Source of the DNA: Metallyticus violacea | Taxonomy: Eukaryota; Arthropoda; Insecta; Mantodea; Metallyticidae | DNA length: 64,000 nucleotides | Direction of reading: 5' to 3' | Assembly: GCA_030762175.1 (NCBI GenBank) | Contig: CM060831.1 | Location: 79,391,001-79,455,000 of the forward strand | Shown here: positions 1 to 12,800 of the stretch, piece after piece | How positions within the stretch are numbered: the stretch's first letter is position 1 | How the letters are laid out: every line of letters starts with the position of its first letter | Notes under the pieces: model-generated | Seen by the model: the letters and a program-made list of their open reading frames with translations, nothing else | Database searches by the model: none | What the model was told of the DNA's origin: nothing | Program-made: the position numbers and the translations under genes

Positions 1-2778
1 GTGGAGGTGGGAGATTTAGGGTACTGTGATGGTAAAGTGTGGGAGAATCAGACAAGAAAACTTATAAATTAATTCTCTGTCCCTACTTTCTCTTTCTGCC
101 TCTGATGTTGCCTTTTTTCCATTTGTACCAGCCAGTTTTATTTTGATCATTTGTACAACACAAAATTTTTATATGAAATAAATTACATTTATAAACGTGC
201 ACCTTGAAAGTGGGTTTCGATTCCCTGTAGATATTCAGCATTCAAAAGTGGCATTTCTAGATAAAGGGAAAGTTGTTCTATGCTACATGGCATTAGGTGA
301 TTTTCCAAGCACACTGGTGAGCCATCAAGCATATAAATTTGGATAGGGAAGTAATAAATACATAAGTTACACAAGGGCAGAAGACCATGTTTTATTTCAG
401 CAATTTGCATTATGGTGGACGAGATACAAGCAGCAATACTGTATTTCAGCATGCAAGAGTAAATTGTTTACGAATTACATTACCATTCAAATACACTGTT
501 CTATTAGACAAAAATATTTTCTTTTGTTTTCATCTTTCAGTATTTGCATTCCAGCACATATAGTGGACATGGGAAACGATATTCACGATTATTTCACTGA
601 ACTTTCATTTATGCATTTTTAATATAACCATAATTTAATCCAATTAGGAATATCAAAGATGGAGAATTGGAATCTCCCTAAAGTCCCAAATTGCTAGCAC
701 TGGTGGAAATCAATATGTCTATGAAGGCAGCTACAGGGAAGCCCTATATGAAAGCAGTAATCAGATGCTCCAAAGAGCAAATTCTGCAATTTATTTATAA
801 AGTATATGATACAGGACAGTATTCAAATAAATTAATATATTAAAAAAAAAAAAAAGGCATTAAAATTACCACAGTAGTATTCTGCAAATTTTCTGCACTG
901 ACACACCAGATTAGGGGATTAAAAAACGCTACAAGTTAAATGCTAGCTATTAACCTTCCCCAGCCCCTATTCTCCTTAGTCCCATGCTCCCCTTACCAAT
1001 CAGAATAAAATGGCGAGCAACATGAAAATTTAGGCTTTAACTGCATAGGTAATATAAATTAAGTGATGCAAAAAAGGCTTGTTTTGGCACAAACCTTTCC
1101 AAATATTCATATTCAGGACAAATTTCTTAAACCAAATAAACGATCCCTTAACCTAGCCAAATCTGCATCTTGTGATACTTTGTTACATATAATTTTAATG
1201 TGTAGCATTAGCAAACTTCACGATACTTTTATCTGCCTTGATGTTACTCGATAATGTACCTGATAACTTATGTCAAAACTATTACTATAGTACCATCTGG
1301 CAGGAGAAATGGTAAGTCTCTTGTTTAGCATGGCAAGAGACAATATCTTTATTGCTCATTATTGCTTTGCATATGTAAATTAACAACTAAATAACACAGC
1401 ATTGACTGAATATCCAAAAAATCGGAAAATATTTTTTGATCATGTGGTATGAAAACCAGTTAGTAGAAACTGTGAAGAAATGTGTTATTCTAGGTTAAAT
1501 GATAGGCTCAGTCCTCTTCTAATCATACACCATTAATTATTGGACTTTAATACATAGTGCAAAGAGAGCTAAAGCTTATATTCAAGCACAGAACTTCTGT
1601 TAATAATGTAACTATATCATTACATTTTCATTAAGGATATGTTCTAATGCATGTTACTAATTGTACCAAAAATTGGCTCTGGTGCCACCCTTTCAAAAAA
1701 AAAAGAAAGAAAGAAACTAACCCACTGCAACTATATTTTAAAAACAATAAATTGCATGTGAAAGTCAAAGTTAACAACATAGAGATCCTTTTCCCAAACT
1801 GAAGGAAAAACTGGAGCAATAATTAGCCTACTAAGATATTGAAAATTGCTTATTTATTGTCAAATTTTGCTTAGATTTCTTTATTTGATCTGCAGTAAAG
1901 TGATTCAAAGTAGTTTTATTACACTTGAATAATGCAAACCTTATGTTTGCTTGTTGCTACCTAAGGCTGTTTTACAAAAATTTAGACTATGAAACACAAC
2001 ATAACACTAATACACTGCATATCTATGCTATACTATTGTACAACAAGATACTATGTCAACCAGTGTTATGTTAAGTAAAAAAATTTAGACTATGAAACAC
2101 AACATAACACTAATACACTGCATATCTATGCTATACTACTGTACAACAAGATACCATGTCAACCAGTGTTATGTTAAGTAAAAATGACAACTTGTATATA
2201 TTCAAGATAAAGTGAAATATGTTAAAAAGCAAACCAAGAATATAATTTATCAGCTCTTAGTAACTTTAAATTAATCATCTTGAAACAAAAAATGAGTAAT
2301 TTTCAGCACTTGAAATAGTTGCCATCACAGGTTAAATAACCAATGAATACTGCTTAAAACATCAATGTAATCATATGAGTTATGAAAACTAATATGTATG
2401 GAAGGATCATTATAGCCTACTTCATAGAGAACAAGTAGTCCTTGACATATTTTTAATGAACTTCATTTCATTATTTAACAAATATGACTACAAAATACAA
2501 TATGGAATGTACATTATTAGAATCTTTACTACAGAAAGCTCAAACTAAAGTTTGCAATCAACATATAGTATGCACCACCCTATATTTAAAAAAAAAAAAA
2601 AAAGACCCCTCATCAAAATAACAATAAAAAAAATAGCTGGTGACTGCAAAATTAGTTTCAACTGTCATCATCTTTGCGATAAAGTTGTAATTCTTGAAAT
2701 TTACGACTCATATTGCGTAATTAGAGATGTTTCACACCTCCGTATGTGACAAAATTATACAAAACTTTTGAGATTGAC
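1..2778 (-). other. Pcf11 intron 1 (partial), no other gene seen
   Basis: This stretch lies downstream of the Pcf11 exon 1 donor on the minus strand, so it should be intron 1 of that gene. I looked for a second Pcf11 exon (continuation of the CTD-interacting domain) and found none. The short open frames here resemble no family I know. Apart from a 103-bp tandem duplication and A-runs, I see nothing in it. Confidence 0.5.
1981..2184. repeat. Two-copy tandem duplication, 103-bp unit
   Basis: Copies at 1981-2083 and 2084-2184 differ at only about two positions (T to C changes). Both start TTTAGACTATGAAACAC and end in TAAGTAAAAA. The near identity points to a recent local duplication, inside presumed Pcf11 intron 1. 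Confidence 0.93.
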
Positions 2779-2940
2779 CTTTTGAAGATGCTTTTCCACT
2801 GCTTTCACGATTTCTGGTGCATGCTCAATATTTTCCTCAGCCAGCATAGTTAGCATGTTGATGAGGGGTTTGCTGTTCACGGTGAGATCTGATAACGACG
2901 ATGCATAATCTTCCGCCACTTCCTTCGACATCTTCGACAT
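2779..2940 (-). CDS. Pcf11: Pcf11 coding exon 1 (partial gene)
   Basis: First coding exon of Pcf11, a subunit of pre-mRNA cleavage complex II that binds the RNA polymerase II CTD and couples 3'-end cleavage to transcription termination. The minus-strand translation starts MSKMSKEVAEDY and contains SLSDLTVNSKPLINMLTMLA and EENIEHAPEIVKAVEKHL, which is the start of the N-terminal CTD-interacting domain (compare human SSLEDLTFNSKPHINMLTILA, from memory). The exon ends CTTCAAAAG followed by the donor GTCAAT (2778-2777), exactly where the similarity stops. The first ATG is at 2940; a second in-frame ATG at 2931 is possible. The in-frame GTG at 2949 is not taken as the start. The remaining exons are beyond the left edge. 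The gene is divergent from Rab30. Confidence 0.88.
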
Positions 2941-3736
2941 TCCTAGCACTTTTGTCTTAGAAGTTATTGTTACCGCTTAGATCATCACGTCTTCACTGTG
3001 AACAGAGTAAACCATATTGCACAATTACCGCTATGAATACCCAAATCTAACTGGGTTTAATGCAAAACACCATGTACAATCGTAAACTGGGTTATTTCTT
3101 TCTCATAATATTACCAGTGTTATTAGTACTTTACCTTGATTCTTTTAAAATTATACGAACTTTAGATTGTTAACTACAATTCACAACAAAGGTTCAAATT
3201 TTGGCATTTCAACTGTGCATACTACGTTCCTATGTTCCACTTTCCATTTCAGCGAATTCCTCAAAATGGCTTCCTACCTTGTCCTTCGTCCAGTGTGCGA
3301 TATAATACATAATGCAATTGGTCAGAAGAGGGCACCGGAATAGATGCACATCCAATGGAAATAAATGTTGTATGATGTTTTACATGCGCAATCTGTGTGC
3401 GCAATCGAGTGGATTATGTTTTGTTCCGATAGACGTCAGTTAAATGCAAGAAAGTTGTCTGCTGGGAAGGGAAATGTACACAAAATGAATTAAGCTTCTG
3501 TTTTAAAAGAAAATTTCGTACAAAACATTAATTCGTGAATTTATCGTGTATTTTTACCACAAACCTATTTCCAATTCAAACGTAATTTCACATAAGGCTC
3601 AATTGTCAAGGTAAAATATCAAATTAAACGGAATGATAGTTCTCGCTTCAGGTAGTAATATGTTTTGTGTGTTACTATTCTTACTTATATAAAACTGTTG
3701 CCATTTAATATTGAACGTTGACCTCATACATCGCAA
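2941..3736. promoter_or_regulatory. Shared divergent promoter region, Pcf11 / Rab30
   Basis: About 800 bp separates the two start codons, so both 5' UTRs and promoters must lie here unless there are distant non-coding first exons. It is more GC-rich around 3220-3480 than its surroundings. TGCGCAATC occurs twice (3385-3393 and 3399-3407), resembling half-sites of NRF1-type motifs, and AAAATGGC near 3264 resembles a YY1-type site. No obvious TATA box sits at a fixed distance from either ATG. The motif names are by resemblance only. Confidence 0.6.
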
Positions 3737-3823
3737 ATGGAAGATTATAAGTTTTTATTTAAAGTTGTTTTGGTGGGGAATGCTGGCGTCGGTAAAACAT
3801 GTTTAGTTAGACGATTCACGCAG
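3737..3823 (+). CDS. Rab30: Rab30 exon 1 (P-loop)
   Basis: 29 codons from ATG to CAG, followed by the donor GTACGT. Encodes the N-terminus, the P-loop and the RRFTQ helix. Phase 0 exit. Confidence 0.96.
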
Positions 3824-6800
3824 GTACGTCTGTCATAACAGTGTTAATGCAGTAATGTAAAACTGTATGAAAATGCAGTGACTTAAAATAATGTTTGAAC
3901 TGTTTTTACTTTAGGGTCTTTTTCCTCCTGGGCAAGGAGCAACAATTGGAGTAGACTTCATGATAAAAACTGTGGAAATTGACAATGAAAAAATAAAGGT
4001 AAGTGAAACATAAACAAGCAGACGTAGTACCATTGGTAATTAAAATGACTGCTAGTGCAGTACATTAATAAACCTACCTTATATAACAGAACCTTAAGAA
4101 CAGCTGTGTCGTGTATGGGGACCATTTCGTGATAATATTCGTTGCTTAAAAAAAATCAGCGTAAGTGTGAAATGATAATGAAATAAAGTGGTGCCAACAT
4201 ACTTTAGTGTTAAAATAGGGAACGGTTATCTTTTAGGTCCACGACAGTGACTCACTGTTAGCAGGCAGGCTCTCTAGATAAGGGTTTGTTTTTTTTCGGG
4301 GTTTTCCTTTTAAGTTGAAAAAGTGAATTTCATTAACTTAAGACATTTCTGACTCCAGACCTGTTTGCATCATTTCGTTTCGAAAGACATTAGTAATTGG
4401 AGTAAATGCTTGCCAAAATATATATAATAAACTTTTGTTTGCTGTTGCTTTTCTCTTTCTGTCTGTGTAATTAAAACTCTCTCTACTGAACATTTTTGTA
4501 AAAGTTGTTAAGCTGAAATATGCATTGAAATTACTGTGGTAAAACTAAACATATGCTCACTCACCCACACTCACCTCACAACACTCACTCACTCTAACCG
4601 TTTTTAATAATTGTAAAGCTATGTTGATTGCACAGGATTGTATTTGTCTTATGTTGATTGTACATTTTTGCTTTTTACATATATAAATGCAAGATCTACA
4701 AAGATGAACAAGGAACAAGTTGTTGCTGATACAACAAAAACTAATTAGAAATAATAGGAGATGCATTAGAGAATAATTTTCATGTGTATATTTGTAAACT
4801 AAGTGCTAGACCTTAATGTGTTACTGCAGGTTTCAGAGGTCTGATTAAATATTCTATTAAGAAAGGCCCCAGTGTTCATTGAGAAAAGAGGTAATAAGCC
4901 TGTTAGTTCTCAGAGCTTTCAGTGAGTTCGTGGAGCAGCCACAGAGACCTATGAAAATTGAACTTGTTATATACAATTACCACAGTAGTTTTCAATCTGT
5001 ATTTTCAAAAATTTGTGTGCATTTACATAAATAATTACAATAAAAATAAAAAAGAACACCTAGAACAACTCAATCAAACAACAAAAACAGGCAAGTTACT
5101 TAATTGTACAAATTTTATTATATACATATTTACATATACAGTGATATGTTGTGCAGTATAATACTGTCACTCATATATTCCTTTACAGAATAATAGACCT
5201 TTTTACATAGATATTTTCTAAGAGCAGATTTAAAGGAATTGTGATTGTTTATTAAGACTTTTAGGCTAGAGGGAAGAGCATTGTATACTAAAATGTACTC
5301 ATAATAAATGCCTTTTTGATGGCATGAAAGTGCTGAAATTGGGCGATGTATATTTGCTTTTTGTCTGAGTGAAAAATGTAAAGTGATGATTGGGGAAAAT
5401 CTGCAGTACATTTACAACAGGGAATTTGCTTTAAAAAAAAGTTTTAAATCAACACTTAAATATATTTATGAGATAGAATTAAAATCACAATATTTTGTAC
5501 ACTAATTATATAAAGAAAAACCGAGACCTAGCCTAACATAACCACAAACCCGTCTTTAAGGCATCACAAAATACAAGAAATTCCATAACTTAATTCATTA
5601 TTCCAGAGGATCGAGCAATGCTACAGCTTTGGATAAGATGTACATTTTCTTCCACTTTACAGATTGCACTTGAAGTAATACTCCACTAGGTAAATTTTCC
5701 TCTTTCCATATTCTGGAATATTTTTACTCTATCTCCTCTCATTGCCACTCAACAAAATCCAGTTATTAACAGGTAAATGTTCAGAATAAGTTCAAGATTC
5801 TATACCTCTTCCAACAATCAAAATATATGCTTATCATTACTGTTTATTTTTCTAGCAAAACCTCCTGAAACATGTTTCTGCAATTGTATAAAATATAGTG
5901 AACTTTTGTAACAGTGGTGTCAAATATTAACATTTTTAAAAAATGGAGTCGAAATTGTAACATACACACCACTAAAATTCAATAAAATGGAAGACTAGTT
6001 TCGGGAGCCATCGCTCCTATCATCAGTTCCTGGTCGACCTGGTTTTTTTTAAAAATGTTAATGTTTCTGCAAGATATCTGAACTAAATGTATCAAAATTT
6101 AATTCAGAACAGAACATTTAATTATGCACAATCCAGTTGGATAGCAACAATACAAAAATAATTATAATTGCTATTTATCGCTCGCCGTTAGGAAACTTTG
6201 AAACTTTCTTGATGAAGCTTGAACATACCTTAAACATTTTATTTAAGCATAAACATGAAATAATTATATGTGGAGACATAAATATTGAATACTTAATGCC
6301 AAGTGTAAGAATGAATCGACTGAATTCCCTTCTAACTGCATATAATATGGTTCATACAATTAACTTTCCCACCGGGATTGATAAAAACTCTAGCACAGCA
6401 ATAGATAATATATTTGTAAATTTAGACAAACTGTCATTATATTCTGTGTCTTCATTGATCAATGGTCTCTCTGACCATGATGCTCAAGTAATAATGAAAA
6501 AAAAAATTCTACAATAAAACTCAAAGAATGTTATAGATATATATAAAATATAGAGATATTAATGATGCTAACCTCAATTAAATTTCGAAGACACTTCGAC
6601 AAGAATCGTGGAATAATGTTTACAATGCAAATGATGTTAATAGTAAATTCAACAATTTTTTACATATTTTTAAATTGCATTTTGAAGCATATTTCCCACT
6701 AAAAATTAAAAAAAGAAGCTATAATATGAGCAGGGAATGGTTAACCCAAGGAATTAAAAAATCTTGTCAACATAAAAGACAATTATATAATGAGCAAAAG

Positions 6801-9800
6801 TTCAGTAAAGACCCTAAATTAAAAATACATTTTAGAAAGTATTGTAAGATTCTTAGGAAAGTCATAAAAGCAGTGAAAAGCCTCCATTACCAAACGCTTA
6901 TCAATCAGTCAAAAAACAAAATAAAAACTACTTGGAATATAATAAAACAAGAAACAGGCAAAAATCTGCAACAAGACGATGCAATAATCTTAAATATTAA
7001 CAATCAAGAGATACAACACCCTCCACATACAGCAAATGAGTTTAATGATTACTTTCTTAATGTAACAAAATGATAAAAGAGATGCTTTAAAAATATTACA
7101 AGCATCAACTCCCCATCATAATAATGAATTCAAACCAGGTATCACTACCCCACTAGAAATTAGTAATATCATTAGGAAACTAAAATCAAAAAACTCTTCT
7201 GCCTATGATGAGATCATGTAGGAGGAATATTTTGTGACTTAGCTAAGGCTTTTGACTGTGTCAATCATGAAATTCTGATAGATAAATTAGCTTTCTATGG
7301 AATAAAAAACCAATATTTAAAATGGTTTATATCCTACCTTGACAAAAGGAAACAAAAAGTAGTGATCAATTATCCCTTCAATAATAAAAACAATGCATCG
7401 GAGTGGGGAATGATTAATCATGGAGTGCCTCAAGGATCTGTTCTGGGTCCTCTTGTTTTTCTAATATATATAAATGACCTCACCTTATCTATCCAAGATG
7501 TAGGAAATGCTGTTCTATTTGCAGATGACACAAGCATATTGATAAATGGAAAGAGCCTTAATGATTGTGCCATTAAATTAAATTTGGTTCTTAGTTCATT
7601 GTGTGTATGGTTCAAAGCAAACAAATTGTCTCTAAATCTAGATAAAACAGATGTTATGAAATTCATTACTCACAGATCTCCAGATCCACAATCACAGATA
7701 GGATATTATAGCAGGTACTTTCACAAACCAAAATATTAAATTCCTTGGTTTAATAATTGATAACCATCTGAATTGGAAAGATCACATTGATCTTATTACA
7801 CCTAAACTAAGCAGTGCATGCTATGCAATACGTACATTAGTAATGTTGGAATCAATTAAGACTTTAAAACTAGTTTATTATGCTTATTTCAACTCAATAA
7901 TGAAGTACGGCCTAATATTTTGGGGAAATTCAGTTAAGAGTGAACGTGTCTTCCTATTACAGAAAAAAGTCATGCGAATAATTACTGGTACACATAGCAG
8001 ACATTCATACAGAAACCTCTTTAGGAAATTTGAAATTTTAACTCTTCCTTTGGAATATATTTTATCCCTCATGAACTTTTATATAAGAAATAAACAAAAA
8101 TTTGTTCAAAATCAAAATATACATGACAAGAATACTAGACAAAAAGCAAATCTACATCACCCAACTTCAGCACTTTCATGCCATCAAAAAGGCATTTATT
8201 ATGAGTGCATTTTAGTGTACAATGCTCTTCCCTCTAGTCTAAAAGCCTTAATAAACAATGACAATTCCTTTAAATCTGCTCTTAGAAAATACCTATGTAA
8301 AAAGGCCCATTATTCTGTAAAGGAATATATGAGCGACAATATTATACTGCACAACATATCAGTGTATATGTAAATATGTATTAATAAAAATTGTATGATT
8401 GATTTGTCTGTTTATATATGAGCGACAATATTATACTGCACAACATATCAATGTATATGTAAATATGTATTAATAAAAATTGTATGATTGATTTGTCTGT
8501 TTTTGGTGTTGATTGAGTTGTTCTAAGCATTCTTTTTATTTTTATTGTAATTATTTATGTAGATGCAAACAAATTTTTGTAAATACAGATTGAAAACTAC
8601 TGTGGTAATTTTATATGACAAGTTCAGTGGTTGTAGGTCTCTGTGGCTGCTCCACGAACTCACTGAATGCTCCGAGAACTAACTAACTAAAAGCTGTTTG
8701 ATGATTTCCATTATCAACCTTTCTGAAATTTTACTGCCCATAAATTGTATGACCTTCCAATTTTCGTCAACAAAATGTTACTTCAACAATATTGACTATT
8801 TACATCCATCTGCACTTTTGTCATGCTGCATGCATGTTGAATAAACGATCAAAATGGAATACCAGTCTATAGCAGTTGGGGAAAAAATCTGCAATTCTTC
8901 CTGTAGTTGAGGTGGCAACAAGGCTAAAAATGAAACAACAAAACAGATTCCTTATACCAAAGTTTTTTTTTTTATGTTTTGAATAATACACATCATAATA
9001 AAGGCTAGAGTTTCCTTATTCACTGCAGATTGGATAATCCATACATCATTACAAATAAAAATACTGTAATGTATCTTCACAGTTCATACATGTAACCTTA
9101 AGATATGGATGAACCAAGATGAGGTATAGGAAAATTGCAGAGATCAGAAGGGGGTAAGAAATTGATTGTAGATCTAAGTTATTTTGCTTTGTTAAGTCTA
9201 AGTCCTCTGCATATTCCAGTGGGAAAACGCTGATAAACAGAAGATGAGGGCCCAATAGTTATTTAGATAAAATAATTAAAATTAAATGAATTTTAAAGTT
9301 GTATTAGCAGGAGAAATTTGATATAAAATATTAGGTTTTGATATTGTTTCAAAGAAGGTATGAGAATTTGTAAAAGAATAATATTTGTATGTATATGTGC
9401 ATGTAAATTGGAAATTACAAGAAATAAATTCAAATATCTTCATAGTCAAGTTTATGTTTATAAGGTACCACGGCTCACACCTAAACAAAATGCATATACC
9501 TTTGCTCCAAAGGAATTTGCTGCTAAATGACAAACAAAGAAAACAGCTAGAACACTAGGAATAAAAATTACTATTACCAATCACTGTTCAGGAAATAACG
9601 AATGGGTAGGTATTAGTGTTAATTCCAGCTCCAATGACAATATCCTGAATCAGTTATGGCTGACGTGTAAACAAGTGTAGAAAACCAGGTATTAGTAAAC
9701 ATACTACAGCCATCACTAATTAAAAGGAATTTGAATGTAAGTGAAGTAGCTCTTATAAGTAATTACCAATATTTCATTTAATAGCACAAATGTTTTACCT

Positions 9801-12800
9801 GTTTTAAGCTCAAGTTGAGATCATAAGGCATGGACTGTATTCAAGAGACACAAGAATTCTTGCAAGTGTTATTGCTGAAGACTTTGTGTCCTAACACGGT
9901 AGGCCTGTTTCTGTCCTTGTGTTAGGAATATTTTTAGGAGGAAGTGAGAATGAGTATTCTGCATTTAAAAGCTCATTTAAGAAAAAGAGTAAAGAAACAA
10001 CTACAAATTTCTCACCTGTTCAGAATACAATTTTGCATTTGGGTGGTTTCATCAGAATATAAAAAGTCTAAGAATATAAAAATAAAGTAGAAATATGTAT
10101 ATCTGATCAGTGTAATGTTAGAATGATATGTTAACATCATATGACGGAAACAGAACTAAAATCTGTGAATAAGTTTCAGTAAGTTTTTGTGTTTTTTAGT
10201 TTCTGTAGGTGTATTATGCATTGTTGAGGTGTGTTTTTTCAAAAATGGCTTACAAATGTAATATTATAAGTGTCAGCTCATGCTGTATATAAATAGAGTT
10301 TGAATGCTCAGTTCAAGGTGAACAACAATGTTTTTATTACATTAACTATATAGATCCTCAATAAGATATTTTATTGATAATTTAGAAAAAGTTTTGTTTC
10401 TCTCTACAGAGATATACATTGACTCCAAAACATGATAACCTCTTTTCTTGGAGCTGGTAAACCTATCCATTCTCCAACTGTTAAATTGCTTAGCAGAAAT
10501 ATAATATGTCCCAGCATTACCAGACTTATAGCATATATATGGGCTTCACGTGATACAGTTTGAAGAATGCCTGCCTAGGACAATGGCTTCAAGAATTGGC
10601 AACTAAGTTTCTGTACCTTGCACATACCTGCAGTTAAGTGGTGAAGGAAGGTCATCCTATTTTGGTGTCATGTAAAATCTTAATGTCTGACTATTTTTAC
10701 ATCAGTTTAACCAACAATAAACAAAACAAAATATTCTATTATTTAAAGCTACAGTTCTGATGTAGGTCACTCACGACACAATGGGCGATGCCAAATAAAA
10801 CTTATGCTAGAACATATTTATACAGAGAACACAATATACAAAGAAACATTTCATCTGGAGGTTGTGCTTTAAGTTATCTATGGAACATAGCAAAGTAAAT
10901 TTGTTATGTAAGGGAGCTTTAAATACAACTCTTCATTGTTTTATTTCTGCACACATATTTGCAACATAGTTAATTCACAAATTCAGTTCAGTACCTAGAG
11001 CATTCTGTGAGCTCGTGAAACAGTCATAAAGACTTATGAACATATAATCTGTCATTTACAAGGTTACAATAGTACACATGCTTCGACATTTATATAAAAT
11101 ACAGCATAAATATATAAATGTTTATGATAAAAAGTAAAAATAAAGTAAGTTCTAGAATTCTGCCAAAATAACAAAAACCAGAGAAGCTGGTTTCAAATAT
11201 TCATATAAGTTTTACTACATATATATTTACATAAACATTGAAATAAAATTATTACAAAGTTTTTGAATCGTTTTGATGTATTGTCAGTCATATATTCCTT
11301 TACAGAAAAATAGGTATTTTTAAAGAGCAGATTTGAAGGATATATCATGTTTATTTAGACTTTTAGGCTAGGAAGAAGGGCATTTTGTTTTAAAATGCAT
11401 TCCTAATAAACTCCATTTTGATGGCAGGAAAAAGTTGAAACTGGTTTATGTAGATTTGCTTTTTGTCTAGTATTCTTGTCATGTATATTTATTTAATTTT
11501 GGATAAATTTTTCTTTGAATGGATGAATTTGAATTTTATTTTTCATACATCAACATACAAAACTTTTTAACAAAATGAATACAAATAAAGGGGGGAAAAA
11601 ACCATTAATTTTAAATATAACTAATACGATCAGTGCCGTTGGCAATTCCAGAAGGCATTAACTCCAATTTATTCCAATTTGATTGGCTCAGCCCCCCAGT
11701 ACCTGGTTCGTTAGCAGCTACCTACTATCCAGGGGACCTGGCTCCGATTCAAACAAAGAACACAGTACTATAAATAATTTGTACATTCAATACAGTATTA
11801 AATTACATTTCATGCAATTATGAACTTTCCTTGTTTTTCAGTTAAATACATCCAACTAATTCATTTAAGAACTTTGGAAAAAAAGAAATTTTTAAAAAAT
11901 TCTGTTGGAACTCGCATAGTGAAGCTTGTTAAATGTAAATTCCATGTAATCTGTCATCTAACACGCTCTTATGCTTTACTTACTTGTAAATACATTTCGA
12001 AGAGACATCCTCTCCATCTTCAACCAACTTGACGACCGGTAGGAGAAACTAACATGTATGAGGACATGTGGCTTCGCCCTGGTGGTGTTTTTTTATAAAC
12101 AGGAAATTTGTATTTGTATCACATTCTGCAATTTCCAGTTTATAAAAAAACACCATCAGGGCAGAGCCACAGGTCCTCATAGATGTTAGTTTCTCCTACT
12201 AGTCGTCAAGTTGATTGAAGATGGAGAGGATGTCTCTTCGAAATCGGTCCCAATGTATTTAAAAGTAAGTGAAGCATAAGAGTATGTTAGACGACAGATT
12301 AGATAGAATTTACATTCAGCTAAATATCTATCCTTGAGGGTTGCTTATTTCTTTGGACCTTATACACAAACAAACAAGTAAACATATTAAAATCAAAGTA
12401 ATCAATTTTCCTTCCCACGTTCTCAGTTCACATAAACTTACCACTATTAATAAACTTTTTAATTCCCTGCTTCCCTGATTTTCGGAGTTACATTCCTTTG
12501 TACCCCATTACAATTAACCCCAGGTTGCAGATTTAAATAGTTTTGTGCTTTTAAGGCTTTAATAGCCAGTATTAATATTGCTAAAACCACAACTTTCTGA
12601 ATTGTTATGTTTTGGTTTGCATAACAGCCCAGAAAGTTGTACTTTAGCAATATTAAGTAGTTTACTTGGTAAAGTAGTTAAGAACTATTCTCTTCCTTAG
12701 CTCAGATGCTAACATTTTGTCTGCTATAGATGCAGTCCTCAGTAGGAACATGGATAAGCTTTCTTTCTGGAATTTTCTTAATCCTGAAAAGATAGAAACC

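Noticed and set aside
189..452. 87-residue open frame on the minus strand in presumed Pcf11 intron 1
   Set aside because: No resemblance to the Pcf11 CTD-interacting domain or any family I know; length is within chance for this composition.
2941..2949. Upstream GTG start for Pcf11 (adding MLG)
   Set aside because: GTG is not an expected start in animal nuclear genes; ATG at 2940 is three codons later.
4556..4605. CACTCACTCACC-rich tract as telomere-like repeat
   Set aside because: Short, irregular and isolated; ordinary simple sequence.
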